Source of the DNA: Splendidivirga corallicola
Lineage (GTDB): Bacteria > Bacteroidota > Bacteroidia > Cytophagales > Cyclobacteriaceae
Assembly: GCA_030442035.1 (NCBI GenBank)
Contig: JAUJEA010000003.1
Span: forward strand, 124,001-188,000
Direction of reading: 5' to 3'
DNA: 64,000 nt
This document shows, in pieces, positions 55,668 through 63,871 of the stretch. Below the pieces are notes generated by a model. It did not search any database. It had not been told where the DNA came from and saw nothing but the letters and a program-made list of their open reading frames with translations. Position 1 is the first letter of the stretch, and each line of letters starts with the position of its first letter. A program made the translations under genes and the position numbers.

Positions 55668-56399
55668 ATGATCAAAATTATACCTTCCATATGGGTGATT
55701 CAAGGAAAATGTGTCAGAGTAAGGCAAGGTGACTTTTCCAAACAAATCATTTATAACAATAGCCCTTTGGATGTGGCAAATGAATTTGAAGATCATGGTG
55801 TTTCACAAATACATCTTGTTGACCTGGAAGGTGCCAGAAGAGGCAGCGCTGTAAACTATGGAGTACTTGAAGCCATAGCGGGCCATACCAATCTTGAAAT
55901 TGATTTTACAGGAGGCATTCATACGGATGGCGATATTAGCAAAGCCTTTGAGTACGGGGCCAACTATATTACTGCAGCAACAATAGCTGTTTACAATCCT
56001 CAGAATTTTGCCTCATGGATCATTAGCTACGGTAGAGAGAACATCACCCTGGGTGCAGACGCTCTTGAAAGAAAGATCATAGTAAAAGGATGGCAGAAAA
56101 ATACCTCTATTGATATTTTCGAGCATATAGAATATTTCTATAGCCGGGGATTGAAATATGTAAAAACCACAGATATTTCAAGAGACGGTGTTATGAAGGG
56201 TCCTTCCTTTGATCTTTATAAGGAATTACTCGAAAAATTTCCCGATATATGCCTGATTGCCAGCGGAGGCGTTCAATCGGTCGATGACATTAAGAAATTG
56301 GAAGAGCTAGGTGTTTGGGGTGTTCATTTTGGGAAAGCCTATTACGAAGGAAAAATCAACCTTAAGGACCTGGAACAGTTTTTAGCACATTCTTCTTAG
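55668..56399 (+). CDS. HisA-like TIM-barrel protein lacking the first catalytic Asp
   Basis: Length (243) and sequence (GKCVRVRQGDF, IHLVDLEGARRG, FGKAYYEGKI) put it in the HisA/HisF family of ProFAR isomerases. However, the first-strand motif PA(I/L)DLIDG is PSIWVIQG here, so the catalytic Asp is W9. The phosphate-loop GGGI is TGGI. The second catalytic Asp appears to be retained (D131 in LGADALE). No other his gene is near. It is therefore probably a paralogue with a changed or lost reaction rather than the histidine enzyme. What it does is unknown. Confidence 0.8.
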   Translation: MIKIIPSIWVIQGKCVRVRQGDFSKQIIYNNSPLDVANEFEDHGVSQIHLVDLEGARRGSAVNYGVLEAIAGHTNLEIDFTGGIHTDGDISKAFEYGANYITAATIAVYNPQNFASWIISYGRENITLGADALERKIIVKGWQKNTSIDIFEHIEYFYSRGLKYVKTTDISRDGVMKGPSFDLYKELLEKFPDICLIASGGVQSVDDIKKLEELGVWGVHFGKAYYEGKINLKDLEQFLAHSS

Positions 56400-56603
56400 G
56401 TATTACTTTATTTTTTGATTTCACCTATACCTTCATCACATTTTGTAAACAAGGCTCCAATGCCTTTTACGCATATCTCTTACTGATTTTTTGAAGTATG
56501 ATCAAAGGAAAATATCCCAAAGGGATAAAACTTGGAATAGCCTGGTATGAAATACCAGATTTATAACATTTAATCCAGTCCAATGCTGAATGGGATTGAA
56601 CTC

Positions 56604-56801
56604 TTATAGCAGATATCTTTCTTCAAATGAAATAGCATGTTCATTTAATAAAGCCTTATATTCTCCTTTAAATGAAACGCTTCTATGGTGCTCCTCTTGC
56701 TTTTTGATATATTCAATTAATCGGTTTTTATCTTTTATTGAATAGGTAAAACCCCCATAACCTTGTTGCCAACCTTTAAACTTCGGAAATAAATTAGGTA
56801 A
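56604..56801 (-). pseudogene. remnant of IS200-like / REP-associated (Y1) transposase
   Basis: On the minus strand a 66-codon frame reads FPKFKGWQQGYGGFTYS then IEYIKKQEEHHRSVSFKGEY and ends FEERYLL. This matches the C-terminal part of IS200-like TnpA (W..GYG.FT.S...YI..QEEHH). An in-frame stop at 56802-56804 precedes it and the catalytic His-x-His and most of the fold are missing, so it is a 5'-truncated remnant. A REP-like hairpin lies about 60 bases away at 56860-56880. Confidence 0.8.
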
Positions 56802-56859
56802 TTATATATATACACTAAAAGGAAAATAGCGCCCATATAGAGCACTATTCATCGGCTGT

Positions 56860-56880
56860 TGCTCCTGCGAGCATCGTAGG
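56860..56880. repeat. REP-like small inverted repeat near the transposase remnant
   Basis: TGCTC-CTGC-GAGCA (56860-56873) and CCTGCGA-GCA-TCGTAGG (56864-56880, with one G-U pair) are overlapping alternative hairpins, GC-rich in AT-rich surroundings. They could be a recognition end of the lost element. Only one copy is in the window. Confidence 0.4.
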
Positions 56881-57032
56881 AATGTAGAAAACAAATTGGC
56901 TCTTCTGGTTTAGTAATTATAGCTGATGATATAATATTATAATAATTTATTGTATATATTATAAAACATAATGTAGTTATATTTGTTATACTTAGTACCT
57001 GTATTAGTGTCTAATCGTAAGAAGAAATTGCT

Positions 57033-57281
57033 ATGCTAGAGAAAGAATTCCAATATTACTTGGATAATCAAGATGATATTGTTGAAAAATATGATGGTAA
57101 ACATATAATTATTGTTGGGGAAGAAATTATAGCTGCATTTGATAGTTTAAAAGAATTATTTGCTGCCACAAAGAAAAATAAAAAGAAATATGTACCTGGA
57201 ACATATCTTATCCAAAAAGTCTCTCCAGGAGATAAAGATTACACCGCAACTTTCCATTCAAGAACAGGAAATTTATGGTAA
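57033..57281 (+). CDS. DUF5678-like small protein
   Basis: An 82-residue protein with no signal or membrane segment. The sequence FQYYLDNQDDIVEKYDGKHIIIVGEEII, then AAFDSLKELF and PGTYLIQKVSPGD, matches my recollection of the DUF5678 family (short proteins with a pattern like YDGKYVVI...G.FDS...A.....PG.FLIQ). The stop overlaps the start of the retropepsin-like gene by seven bases, so the two are translationally coupled. The function is unknown; the pairing suggests the two proteins act together. Confidence 0.7.
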   Translation: MLEKEFQYYLDNQDDIVEKYDGKHIIIVGEEIIAAFDSLKELFAATKKNKKKYVPGTYLIQKVSPGDKDYTATFHSRTGNLW

Positions 57282-57715
57282 AAACAACCAGGAATTCATT
57301 AATTATAGAAGGAAATGGAAAAATTTATGAAATATCATGTAATGTAAGAATTGTAAATCCATTAGATAGCAGAAAATCAAAAACAATTAAGGCTATTTGG
57401 GATACTGGAGCCACTGACACATGTATAAATGAAAAAATTGTCAATTTAATTGGACTTATATCAGCTGGTAAAATCGAAGTAATAAATACTTCTCATAAAA
57501 AATTAGTGGAAGTATATCCTGTTGAGCTCCATTTACCTAATGGTTTATGGTGTGCATTAACTTGTGCCGCATCTATTCAAAAAGAAATTGATTGTGATAT
57601 GTTAATAGGAATGGATGTAATAACTCAGGGAGATTTTTGTATAACAAATGAAAATGGCAATACTATAGTATCGTTTACAATACCTCACCGTAATAAGATA
57701 GATTTTTGTGAATAA
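57275..57715 (+). CDS. retropepsin-like aspartic protease
   Basis: A 146-residue protein with the aspartic protease triad D43-T-G-A46 in IKAIWDTGATDTCI. Later strands HLPNGLWCALTCAAS and the Ile/Leu-Ile-Gly-Met-Asp segment DMLIGMDVITQGDF match the second conserved motif of retroviral-type proteases. Such enzymes work as dimers. There is no signal peptide, so it is cytoplasmic. It overlaps the DUF5678-like gene and lies in an AT-rich accessory patch. Substrates are unknown; the partner protein is an obvious candidate. Confidence 0.8.
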   Translation: MVKTTRNSLIIEGNGKIYEISCNVRIVNPLDSRKSKTIKAIWDTGATDTCINEKIVNLIGLISAGKIEVINTSHKKLVEVYPVELHLPNGLWCALTCAASIQKEIDCDMLIGMDVITQGDFCITNENGNTIVSFTIPHRNKIDFCE

Positions 57716-57721
57716 ATAGGT

Positions 57722-57957
57722 TTAATAAGAATTAAGTAATTCTTGTAAACTAATATCGAAACCTTCGCATATTTCAATTAATTATCAAGCATGGCCTCAA
57801 TTAAGTACAAATAGCTAGGATTGATATTCCCTTTTTCTACTCTATTAATGGTGGTTGACAAATTAGAATGAGATCAACAAAACTTTAGGCAATTGCTAAA
57901 ATTTCCTTTCCACACTAAATTTTTTCTATCCAATACTCTCTATATTTTTTCTCACTC
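57722..57957 (-). pseudogene. decayed XRE-family HTH regulator
   Basis: On the minus strand a fragment reads NLSTTINRVEKGNINPSYLY and continues LIEAMLDN to a stop. In another frame the ending FDISLQELLNSY follows directly. Both parts are typical of XRE/Cro helix-turn-helix proteins, but they are separated by a frameshift, and the N-terminal part (57871-57957) contains more stops. It follows, on the same strand, an intact XRE gene. Confidence 0.6.
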
Positions 57958-58014
57958 AAAAACTTGCGGAAAAGACACGAGATACCCAAATTAAAAAATA
58001 CTATTTAAGTGATC

Positions 58015-58437
58015 TCATTTTTTCTTAGATCTCGATTCTTTATCAGGTTTATCAACATCTACACTTACTCCGAAGCCTTTAAGAATTTTATACAAGGTTT
58101 CATTTTCAGCTTTGAGTCGGATGATTTCATCTCTAAGTTCTTTAAGAGAAACATACTCTCCTTGCGACTCAGACATAACCGATGCATCACCGGTTTGAAT
58201 GGATTGTTCATTATTCACATGGTCTCTCATCATTTCGCCCTTTCCGGAATACAGCCAGTTCAAATTAACGTTCTTATTATACAAATATAGTATATATTTG
58301 TCAGGGATACATTTCGCTTTCCCAGTCTCCCATCTGCTGATATCTTTTTGCTCAGAATTGGTTTTTTCGGCTATTTCTTGCTGAGTTAAACCAAGTTCTT
58401 TTCTACATTTTTTAAACCTATCAAGAACGTCTTTCAA
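58015..58437 (-). CDS. XRE-family transcriptional regulator
   Basis: A 140-residue protein with an N-terminal helix-turn-helix (FKKCRKELGLTQQEIAEKTNSEQKDISRWETGKAKCIP) and then LNWLYSGKGEM, a segment typical of phage-repressor-like XRE proteins. A Glu/Lys-rich probable coiled coil follows (about residues 95-120) with a basic tail ending SRSKKK. It is divergent from a small gene at 58529. Two copies of TATTGTATAATAT lie between them, probably its operators. It may be the repressor of a lost or decayed mobile element. Confidence 0.82.
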   Translation of the reverse strand: MKDVLDRFKKCRKELGLTQQEIAEKTNSEQKDISRWETGKAKCIPDKYILYLYNKNVNLNWLYSGKGEMMRDHVNNEQSIQTGDASVMSESQGEYVSLKELRDEIIRLKAENETLYKILKGFGVSVDVDKPDKESRSKKK

Positions 58438-58450
58438 AGATTTATGCTAT

Positions 58451-58494
58451 TATTGTATAATATTTATTATTTTTAGATCAATATTGTATAATAT
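58451..58494. promoter_or_regulatory. two operator-like repeats TATTGTATAATAT
   Basis: Identical 13-base copies at 58451-58463 and 58482-58494 (31 bases apart, three helical turns) stand between the divergent XRE gene and the small gene. Each is near-palindromic (ATATTxTAxAATAT), as expected for an XRE-type dimer. Confidence 0.6.
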
Positions 58495-58528
58495 CGTAAC
58501 TAAATTGTGTAACAAATAAATAAAAACA

Positions 58529-58753
58529 ATGCCAGAAAACAAATTGGAAAGAGGTGATATCAGCAAAATCGCCCGTGGTCTGAATTGTCATCCAAAAACT
58601 GTTGAGTTTGTATTACATGGAACCAGGGGCTCCAGAAAAACATCATTACAAAAATGCATTTTAAAATCATCAAATTATCTCATGATCCAGAACAGGGAGT
58701 TTCATCAATATTGTAAAAAACTCCTTTTGGAAAACGATCTTCTAAATACCTAA
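58529..58753 (+). CDS. small HTH-like protein, possible Cro-type partner
   Basis: A 74-residue basic protein. Residues 10-30 (ISKIARGLNCHPKTVEFVLHG) look like a helix-turn-helix with the LacI/XRE pattern IA..L..H..TV..VL.G. No other domain is visible. Divergent to the XRE gene across shared operator-like repeats, an arrangement known from phage and mobile-element switches. The family is not recognised, and the gene could be short by decay. Confidence 0.6.
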   Translation: MPENKLERGDISKIARGLNCHPKTVEFVLHGTRGSRKTSLQKCILKSSNYLMIQNREFHQYCKKLLLENDLLNT

Positions 58754-58838
58754 GCAACTCTCCAACAAAACCTGAATGGATCATTGGACCTGGCTTTTAT
58801 CTAACCGTATCCAGCTGCACTTAGCATATGGTCCACAT

Positions 58839-58901
58839 AGAGGTTTGATGTGATATGAGTAGGATCGTATGTTTCAACTCAAACCTCTTTCAGGTTTTTT
58901 T
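58839..58901 (+). terminator. probable terminator of the small HTH gene
   Basis: AGAGGTTTGA (58839-58848) and TCAAACCTCT (58879-58888) form a ten-pair stem with a 30-base loop, followed after a few bases by seven T residues. Confidence 0.55.
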
Positions 58902-58992
58902 GTAGGATCAAATAAAAGGTAATCATAGAAGTTCCTTATAAAGCGTAAGGCTACAATGAATATTGGACAAAGAAGTTTGTAAGAATAGAAAT

Positions 58993-59412
58993 CTAAAATT
59001 CAATGGAGCGCAGCCAGGAAACAATTTTACGTCCACTATTCAATAAAAGATCCTCGGAATATTTACCTGAAGAGTTCTTTTCTGATCCAGAAAAGTTAAA
59101 AATATCTGAGAATTTGAACTTATAGATCATATAAAGAATAAAGTTATAAGACGGTGTTGAAGTTGATGAGCTCTTTGGTTTGTTTTCAACTTTTTTCTTA
59201 TTAACCTTCTTTTCCGGCGATTGCAATGCTTGTTTATTGAGCAGGCTATCAGGCTTTTTAGCTTGCTTCTGCTCATCTTTGGTGGTCTCCTCCGTTTTCG
59301 TGCCTTCATTATCAATCTCACCCAAAATGGGGTCGGCCAAAGCTATACCAAACATTGGTAACATAAAGATGAGAATTAATCCAAGCGCTCTGAGGTTTAC
59401 ACTTTTAAGCAT
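58993..59412 (-). CDS. exported protein of unknown function
   Basis: A 139-residue protein with a signal peptide (LRALGLILIFMLPMFGIALA) and then a Lys/Glu/Ser-rich low-complexity stretch (about residues 36-85). The C-terminus is more ordered (YNFILYMIYKFKFSDIFNFSG, ending GRKIVSWLRSIEF). I do not recognise the family. The end looks like a short amphipathic helix. It is transcribed alone, away from csaA. Confidence 0.6.
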   Translation of the reverse strand: MLKSVNLRALGLILIFMLPMFGIALADPILGEIDNEGTKTEETTKDEQKQAKKPDSLLNKQALQSPEKKVNKKKVENKPKSSSTSTPSYNFILYMIYKFKFSDIFNFSGSEKNSSGKYSEDLLLNSGRKIVSWLRSIEF

Positions 59413-59544
59413 AGTGTCGTAAAAATAACAAAAAAGTATGGAAAAACTATACTAACATCCTACGCAATTCATACTTAAATGTTATGATTTGGTTAAGTTT
59501 GTTACAAAAAATATCAAAATTTTTAAAGTATATACTATTTTCCT

Positions 59545-59877
59545 ATGATTTCCTGGATGGATTTTGAAAAAATTGAAATCAGAGTAGGGACAGTTATTGA
59601 GGTAGCAGATTTTCCTGAAGCTCATAAACCAGCGTACAAATTACGTATAGATTTCGGACCTGAAATTGGTGTCAAAAAGTCAAGCGCTCAGATCACGAAC
59701 TTATACCGTAAACGTTCACTATTAAATAAGCAGGTGATTTGTGTGGTCAACTTTCCACCAAAACAAATTGGTCCATTTATATCTGAAGTATTGGTCACTG
59801 GATTTGCAAATGAGGAAAATCAAATCGTTCTTGCAACTCCTGAACTCCAGGTCCCGAATGGAGCACGTTTAATGTAA
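59545..59877 (+). CDS. csaA: tRNA-binding / chaperone-like protein CsaA
   Basis: A 110-residue OB-fold EMAP/tRNA-binding-domain protein with WMDFEKIEIRVGTVIEVADFPEAHKPAYKLRIDFG, KKSSAQIT and VVNFPPKQIGPFISEVLVTGF, matching CsaA. It binds tRNA-like structures and was described as a secretion-related chaperone in Bacillus. The first ATG (59545) gives the conserved W-x-D-F start. A GNAT gene follows after 38 bases. Confidence 0.92.
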   Translation: MISWMDFEKIEIRVGTVIEVADFPEAHKPAYKLRIDFGPEIGVKKSSAQITNLYRKRSLLNKQVICVVNFPPKQIGPFISEVLVTGFANEENQIVLATPELQVPNGARLM

Positions 59878-59915
59878 ATCCAAAATTACCAATTGGAAAA
59901 ACTGAGATTTGGGTT

Positions 59916-60770
59916 ATGAAGCAATTCATTTTCAGAAGCTTAAGAGAAGACGATATTGATCAAATGTATATTGCTTTCCAAAGCGCTTTTTCTGACTACT
60001 CCTTAAATTTTAACATGACTAAAGAGGAGTTTATTCAAAAATTCGTTAGAAAGTTAGGTATTGATTATTCCCACTCTTTCGGAGCATTTCATGAGGAAGA
60101 ACTTGTCGGATTTATTTTTAAGACCATAGATAACTATCAGGGTAGAAAATCCGCTTTTAATGGTGGGACTGGTGTGGTTCCTGCATTTAGAGGGAACCAT
60201 ATTACAGCTCATTTATATGAAAAGGCCATTCCGGTGTTCAAAGCAAATAATGTTGAGCAATGCGTTCTTGAAGTGCTGACAGATAATGAAAGGGCGCAAA
60301 AAGTATATCAAAGTATCGGATTTAAAACCCATCGCTACTTTTTGTGTTTCAAACTACTGAAAAAACCAAATTTGAGTAAACCCCCATTATTCAAAATTGA
60401 AAAAATCTCAAATCCCGACTGGAATCTCCTTCAAAAATTTTCAGATTATTCCCCTTCCTTTCTTGATATTCAGTCCATGTTAAAGAGAAATATTGCCAAT
60501 GAAAAGGTCATCGTTTTATCTGAAAATGATATGCCTCTGGCATTTGCGATCTATCAAAACAATGGAAGGCTATCTCAAATTGCAGTCGACAAAAGCAATC
60601 GTGGCCGTGGTGCAGGAAGTGCCCTGATTGATTATATTTACAAGGATGTAAATAAAAAGCATCTTACTGTAATTAACGTTGATAAAAATGCAAGCGAAAT
60701 GATTTCATTTCTGGAAAAATTGGGTTTTGAAAATCAGGTTGATCAATATGAGATGATTTTAACTTTGTAA
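59916..60770 (+). CDS. double GNAT-domain N-acetyltransferase
   Basis: A 284-residue protein with a first GNAT domain (FRSLREDDIDQMYIAFQSAFSDY, then GGTGVVPAFRGNHITAHLYEKA) and a second, shorter one (RLSQIAVDKSNRGRGAGSALIDYI, about residues 200-250). Both carry the acetyl-CoA loop pattern (RGN/RGRG). The substrate is unknown. It is between csaA and murF-alr on the same strand, with short gaps, and may be in one transcript. Confidence 0.85.
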   Translation: MKQFIFRSLREDDIDQMYIAFQSAFSDYSLNFNMTKEEFIQKFVRKLGIDYSHSFGAFHEEELVGFIFKTIDNYQGRKSAFNGGTGVVPAFRGNHITAHLYEKAIPVFKANNVEQCVLEVLTDNERAQKVYQSIGFKTHRYFLCFKLLKKPNLSKPPLFKIEKISNPDWNLLQKFSDYSPSFLDIQSMLKRNIANEKVIVLSENDMPLAFAIYQNNGRLSQIAVDKSNRGRGAGSALIDYIYKDVNKKHLTVINVDKNASEMISFLEKLGFENQVDQYEMILTL

Positions 60771-60784
60771 ACGCGTATCTCCTT

Positions 60785-63247
60785 ATGTTTCTTTTCACCC
60801 GATTGGGCACCATTACCAAAGGCAAAATTCTAAAACTTCATAAGGATCAAGAGGTAAGTCAATTTCTTACCGATAGCCGAAAGGTATCGATATTTCCTGA
60901 AGCACTTTTCGTAGCCATAAAGGGAGAAAGACATGATGGGCATCAGTTCATTGCAAAACTGTATCAATTAGGCATTAGACAATTTATGGTGGAGAGTGAA
61001 ACTTCCCACCAATATGACCAATTTGGGGATTGTAACATTCTGAAAGTAGACAACTGCATTGCTGCACTTCAAGCCATAGCAGCAAATCACAGATTAAAAT
61101 TCTCTTTACCTGTTTTAGCCATTACCGGAAGCAATGGCAAAACGATTGTGAAAGAATGGCTTAGTCAAATTTTATCAGCAAGATTAAAAGTTGTTAAAAG
61201 TCCTAAAAGTTATAATTCCCAACTGGGAGTCCCCCTTTCTGTTTTGCAAATGGAAGAAGGACACGATTTGGCAATTTTTGAAGCCGGTATTTCCAGGAAG
61301 GGGGAAATGAAAAATTTGAAACAAGTTATCCACCCAAACATTGGGATTTTTACGAACATAGGACCTGCACACGATCAAGGCTTCTCCTCTACAAAGGAAA
61401 AAATAATTGAAAAGGCACTCCTCTTCGAACAGGTCAATACCATTATATACTGCAGGGACTATGAAGATATAGATGAAGTTCTAAGGGAGTTGTATGATGA
61501 TAAAAAGTTGTTTTCCTGGTCCAGAAGGCATAATGCCAATATCCAAGTCATAAAATCTTTTCGCACTGAGGGTTTCACGGAAATAACCCTCCTGTTTAAC
61601 AGTCAACATTTGTTTTTCAGAGTTCCGATGCTGGATGAAGCGAATCTGGAAAATGCCATTTTCTGTATTTGTGCAAGCCTATATTTCAATATAAATAAGA
61701 ATACTATTCAGAAAGGCCTGGATCAGTTAAAACCGGTTTCAATGAGACTGGAATTGAAGGAAGGGATTAATGGCTGCTATATCATCGATGACACTTATAA
61801 CAACGACCTTGCCGGTCTCCAGCAAGCTTTGGATTTCCTGAGCCAACAAAAGCAAAGAGAAAAAAAAGCCGTTATTTTATCGGATATTTTGGATTCCGGA
61901 GGAAGTAGCAAAGCATTATATCAAAAAGTATCCAAACTCATACAGGTGAATTCTATTCAAAGACTTATTGGCATCGGACCAGCTATTCAAGCCAATGAAG
62001 ATCTGTTTCAGGAAGGATCACATTTTTTCAAGGATGTCGAGGACTTTATCGATCATTTCGATGAGTTAAATTTTACCAATGAGATAATTTTAGTTAAAGG
62101 AGCAAGAAAATTCAGCTTTGAAAACATTACCGCTAAACTCCAAAGAAAAATTCATGGTACCGTCCTGGAAATTGATTTGGATGCCATCACGCACAATCTG
62201 AATTTCTATAGAAGCAAGCTAAAGAGCAATACCAAACTGATGGTGATGGTAAAAGCCCTGGCCTATGGTAGCGGAAGTCATGAGATCGCCAATCTGTTGC
62301 AGTTTCACAGAGTAGATTACCTGGGCGTTGCCTATGCTGATGAAGGTGTTTCGCTAAGGCAACATGGTATCGAAATACCTATTATGGTCATGAACCCTTC
62401 TCCTGATAGTTTTGATAAAATCATTGGCCATCATTTGGAACCAGAAATTTATAACCTTCATATCCTAAAGGAGTTTGTCTCTCATCTTCAAAAAACCAAG
62501 GCACAATGCAAGATCCACATCAAACTAGAAAGTGGCATGAACAGATTGGGCTTTGAACCTGACGATCTTCCGGAGCTTATTGAAATCCTCTCTGAAAACA
62601 GTCAGATACAAGTAGCAAGTATATTCAGTCATCTGGCAGGATCAGATGAAGCAAAACATAATGACTATTCCAGGGAACAAGCAAATAGATTTATAGAGGG
62701 CGCGGAGTTATTGAAGTCCGGTTTAAAAATCAAGCCCATTTGCCATCTTCTCAACTCTCCGGGAATTTTGAGATTTCCGGAGTATCATTTTGATATGGTA
62801 AGATTGGGCATCGGACTTCATGGCATAGATGTTAATCAACAATCTCAGTCTGAATTGGAAAACGTTGCCACACTTAAGACCACCATTTCACAAATCAGAA
62901 AGATCAAAAAAGGTGATACTGTTGGCTATGGCAGAGCTGGTGTTGCTCCAAAGGAAATCAAAATAGCTACAATTGCCATTGGCTACGCCGACGGATATGA
63001 TCGTAGGTTTAGTAAGGGGGTTGGTAAAGTGGTTGTTTCCGGAAAGCTTGCTCCCGTCATTGGAAATGTATGTATGGATATGACCATGGTTGACATAACC
63101 GGCCTTCAGGCTAAAGAAGGTGATGAGGTTATTGTCTTTGGAAAAGAACGATCCATTCTTGAACTCGCCAGCGACATTGGAACAATTCCTTATGAAATCC
63201 TGACCAACGTAAGCGAAAGAGTCAAACGAGTCTTTTATACTGCTTAG
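60785..63247 (+). CDS. murF-alr: bifunctional UDP-MurNAc-tripeptide:D-Ala-D-Ala ligase / alanine racemase
   Basis: A fused cell-wall enzyme of 820 residues. The N-terminal Mur ligase half has DSRKV, the P-loop TGSNGKT (114-120) and DDTYNNDLAGLQQAL. The C-terminal half (from about residue 457, LEIDLDAITHNLNFYR) is an alanine racemase with PLP lysine K490 in MVKALAYGSG and the Tyr region VGYGRAGVAP. It makes D-alanine and also adds D-Ala-D-Ala to the peptidoglycan precursor. The fusion is known in Bacteroidota. The racemase lysine motif KALAYGSG is a slight variant of KANAYGHG. Confidence 0.93.
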   Translation: MFLFTRLGTITKGKILKLHKDQEVSQFLTDSRKVSIFPEALFVAIKGERHDGHQFIAKLYQLGIRQFMVESETSHQYDQFGDCNILKVDNCIAALQAIAANHRLKFSLPVLAITGSNGKTIVKEWLSQILSARLKVVKSPKSYNSQLGVPLSVLQMEEGHDLAIFEAGISRKGEMKNLKQVIHPNIGIFTNIGPAHDQGFSSTKEKIIEKALLFEQVNTIIYCRDYEDIDEVLRELYDDKKLFSWSRRHNANIQVIKSFRTEGFTEITLLFNSQHLFFRVPMLDEANLENAIFCICASLYFNINKNTIQKGLDQLKPVSMRLELKEGINGCYIIDDTYNNDLAGLQQALDFLSQQKQREKKAVILSDILDSGGSSKALYQKVSKLIQVNSIQRLIGIGPAIQANEDLFQEGSHFFKDVEDFIDHFDELNFTNEIILVKGARKFSFENITAKLQRKIHGTVLEIDLDAITHNLNFYRSKLKSNTKLMVMVKALAYGSGSHEIANLLQFHRVDYLGVAYADEGVSLRQHGIEIPIMVMNPSPDSFDKIIGHHLEPEIYNLHILKEFVSHLQKTKAQCKIHIKLESGMNRLGFEPDDLPELIEILSENSQIQVASIFSHLAGSDEAKHNDYSREQANRFIEGAELLKSGLKIKPICHLLNSPGILRFPEYHFDMVRLGIGLHGIDVNQQSQSELENVATLKTTISQIRKIKKGDTVGYGRAGVAPKEIKIATIAIGYADGYDRRFSKGVGKVVVSGKLAPVIGNVCMDMTMVDITGLQAKEGDEVIVFGKERSILELASDIGTIPYEILTNVSERVKRVFYTA

Positions 63248-63329
63248 GTTGATCTAAATTTGGTAAACTTTAGTGAGACGGCATTCGTTGCTGTAAATAA
63301 TGGGCTAAAGATTATTTAATTATAATCGA

Positions 63330-63337
63330 TATATTTG
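63330..63337 (+). promoter_or_regulatory. -7 element of the 63363 gene
   Basis: A perfect TATATTTG ends 25 bases before the start codon; the -33 element is not clear. Confidence 0.4.
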
Positions 63338-63362
63338 CAAAATATTAAGCGAAGCGTAGTAA

Positions 63363-63866
63363 ATGGATCGCAAATACTTTTTACTTGACAAAAACTACAT
63401 ACTAAAAGAAGCACAACTCCAAAAAAAATCTGAGCTACTGGATTTTGTGATCGACGAGGTAAAGCAGTCCTATTTAATTTTTTGCAATCCGTTGGGAATA
63501 GAGGACGATACCATTGTTCGAATCAAGTCATTTCGCGATAATATAGCCAACAACTTAAACAACTTTTACGATAGCCTGGCCGGTATTTTCAGATATAAAA
63601 TAGGAACCAACCAGCTTGAGCTACTTTTTGACGGCGAAAGTCACTATGAAAAATATCTAAAAGATTGGGATCAAACATTCAGGGGTTGGGTCAATGACTT
63701 CTGCAGACATGAAAGATTTTTGAAAGCTATTCTTGAAGCAACAGTTTTTTGCGAAGGTGAGCACATGGCTCTTCTCGCCGATAATCGTTTGAAATATTTT
63801 ATAACCAATTATTTCGAACTAAAGATCTATAAATATAAAGGGATCATTAACATGAAAGTGGCTTGA
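63363..63866 (+). CDS. conserved protein of unknown function
   Basis: A 167-residue soluble protein without signal peptide or known motif. It begins MDRKYFLLDKNYILKEAQLQ, with a helical N-terminal half (LLDFVIDEVKQSYLIF, DNIANNLNNFYDSL). The C-terminal half is rich in Phe, Tyr, Lys and Glu. Codon use resembles that of the neighbours. It has its own promoter and is convergent with the acylphosphatase gene. I cannot name a family. Confidence 0.65.
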   Translation: MDRKYFLLDKNYILKEAQLQKKSELLDFVIDEVKQSYLIFCNPLGIEDDTIVRIKSFRDNIANNLNNFYDSLAGIFRYKIGTNQLELLFDGESHYEKYLKDWDQTFRGWVNDFCRHERFLKAILEATVFCEGEHMALLADNRLKYFITNYFELKIYKYKGIINMKVA

Positions 63867-63871
63867 TAAAG

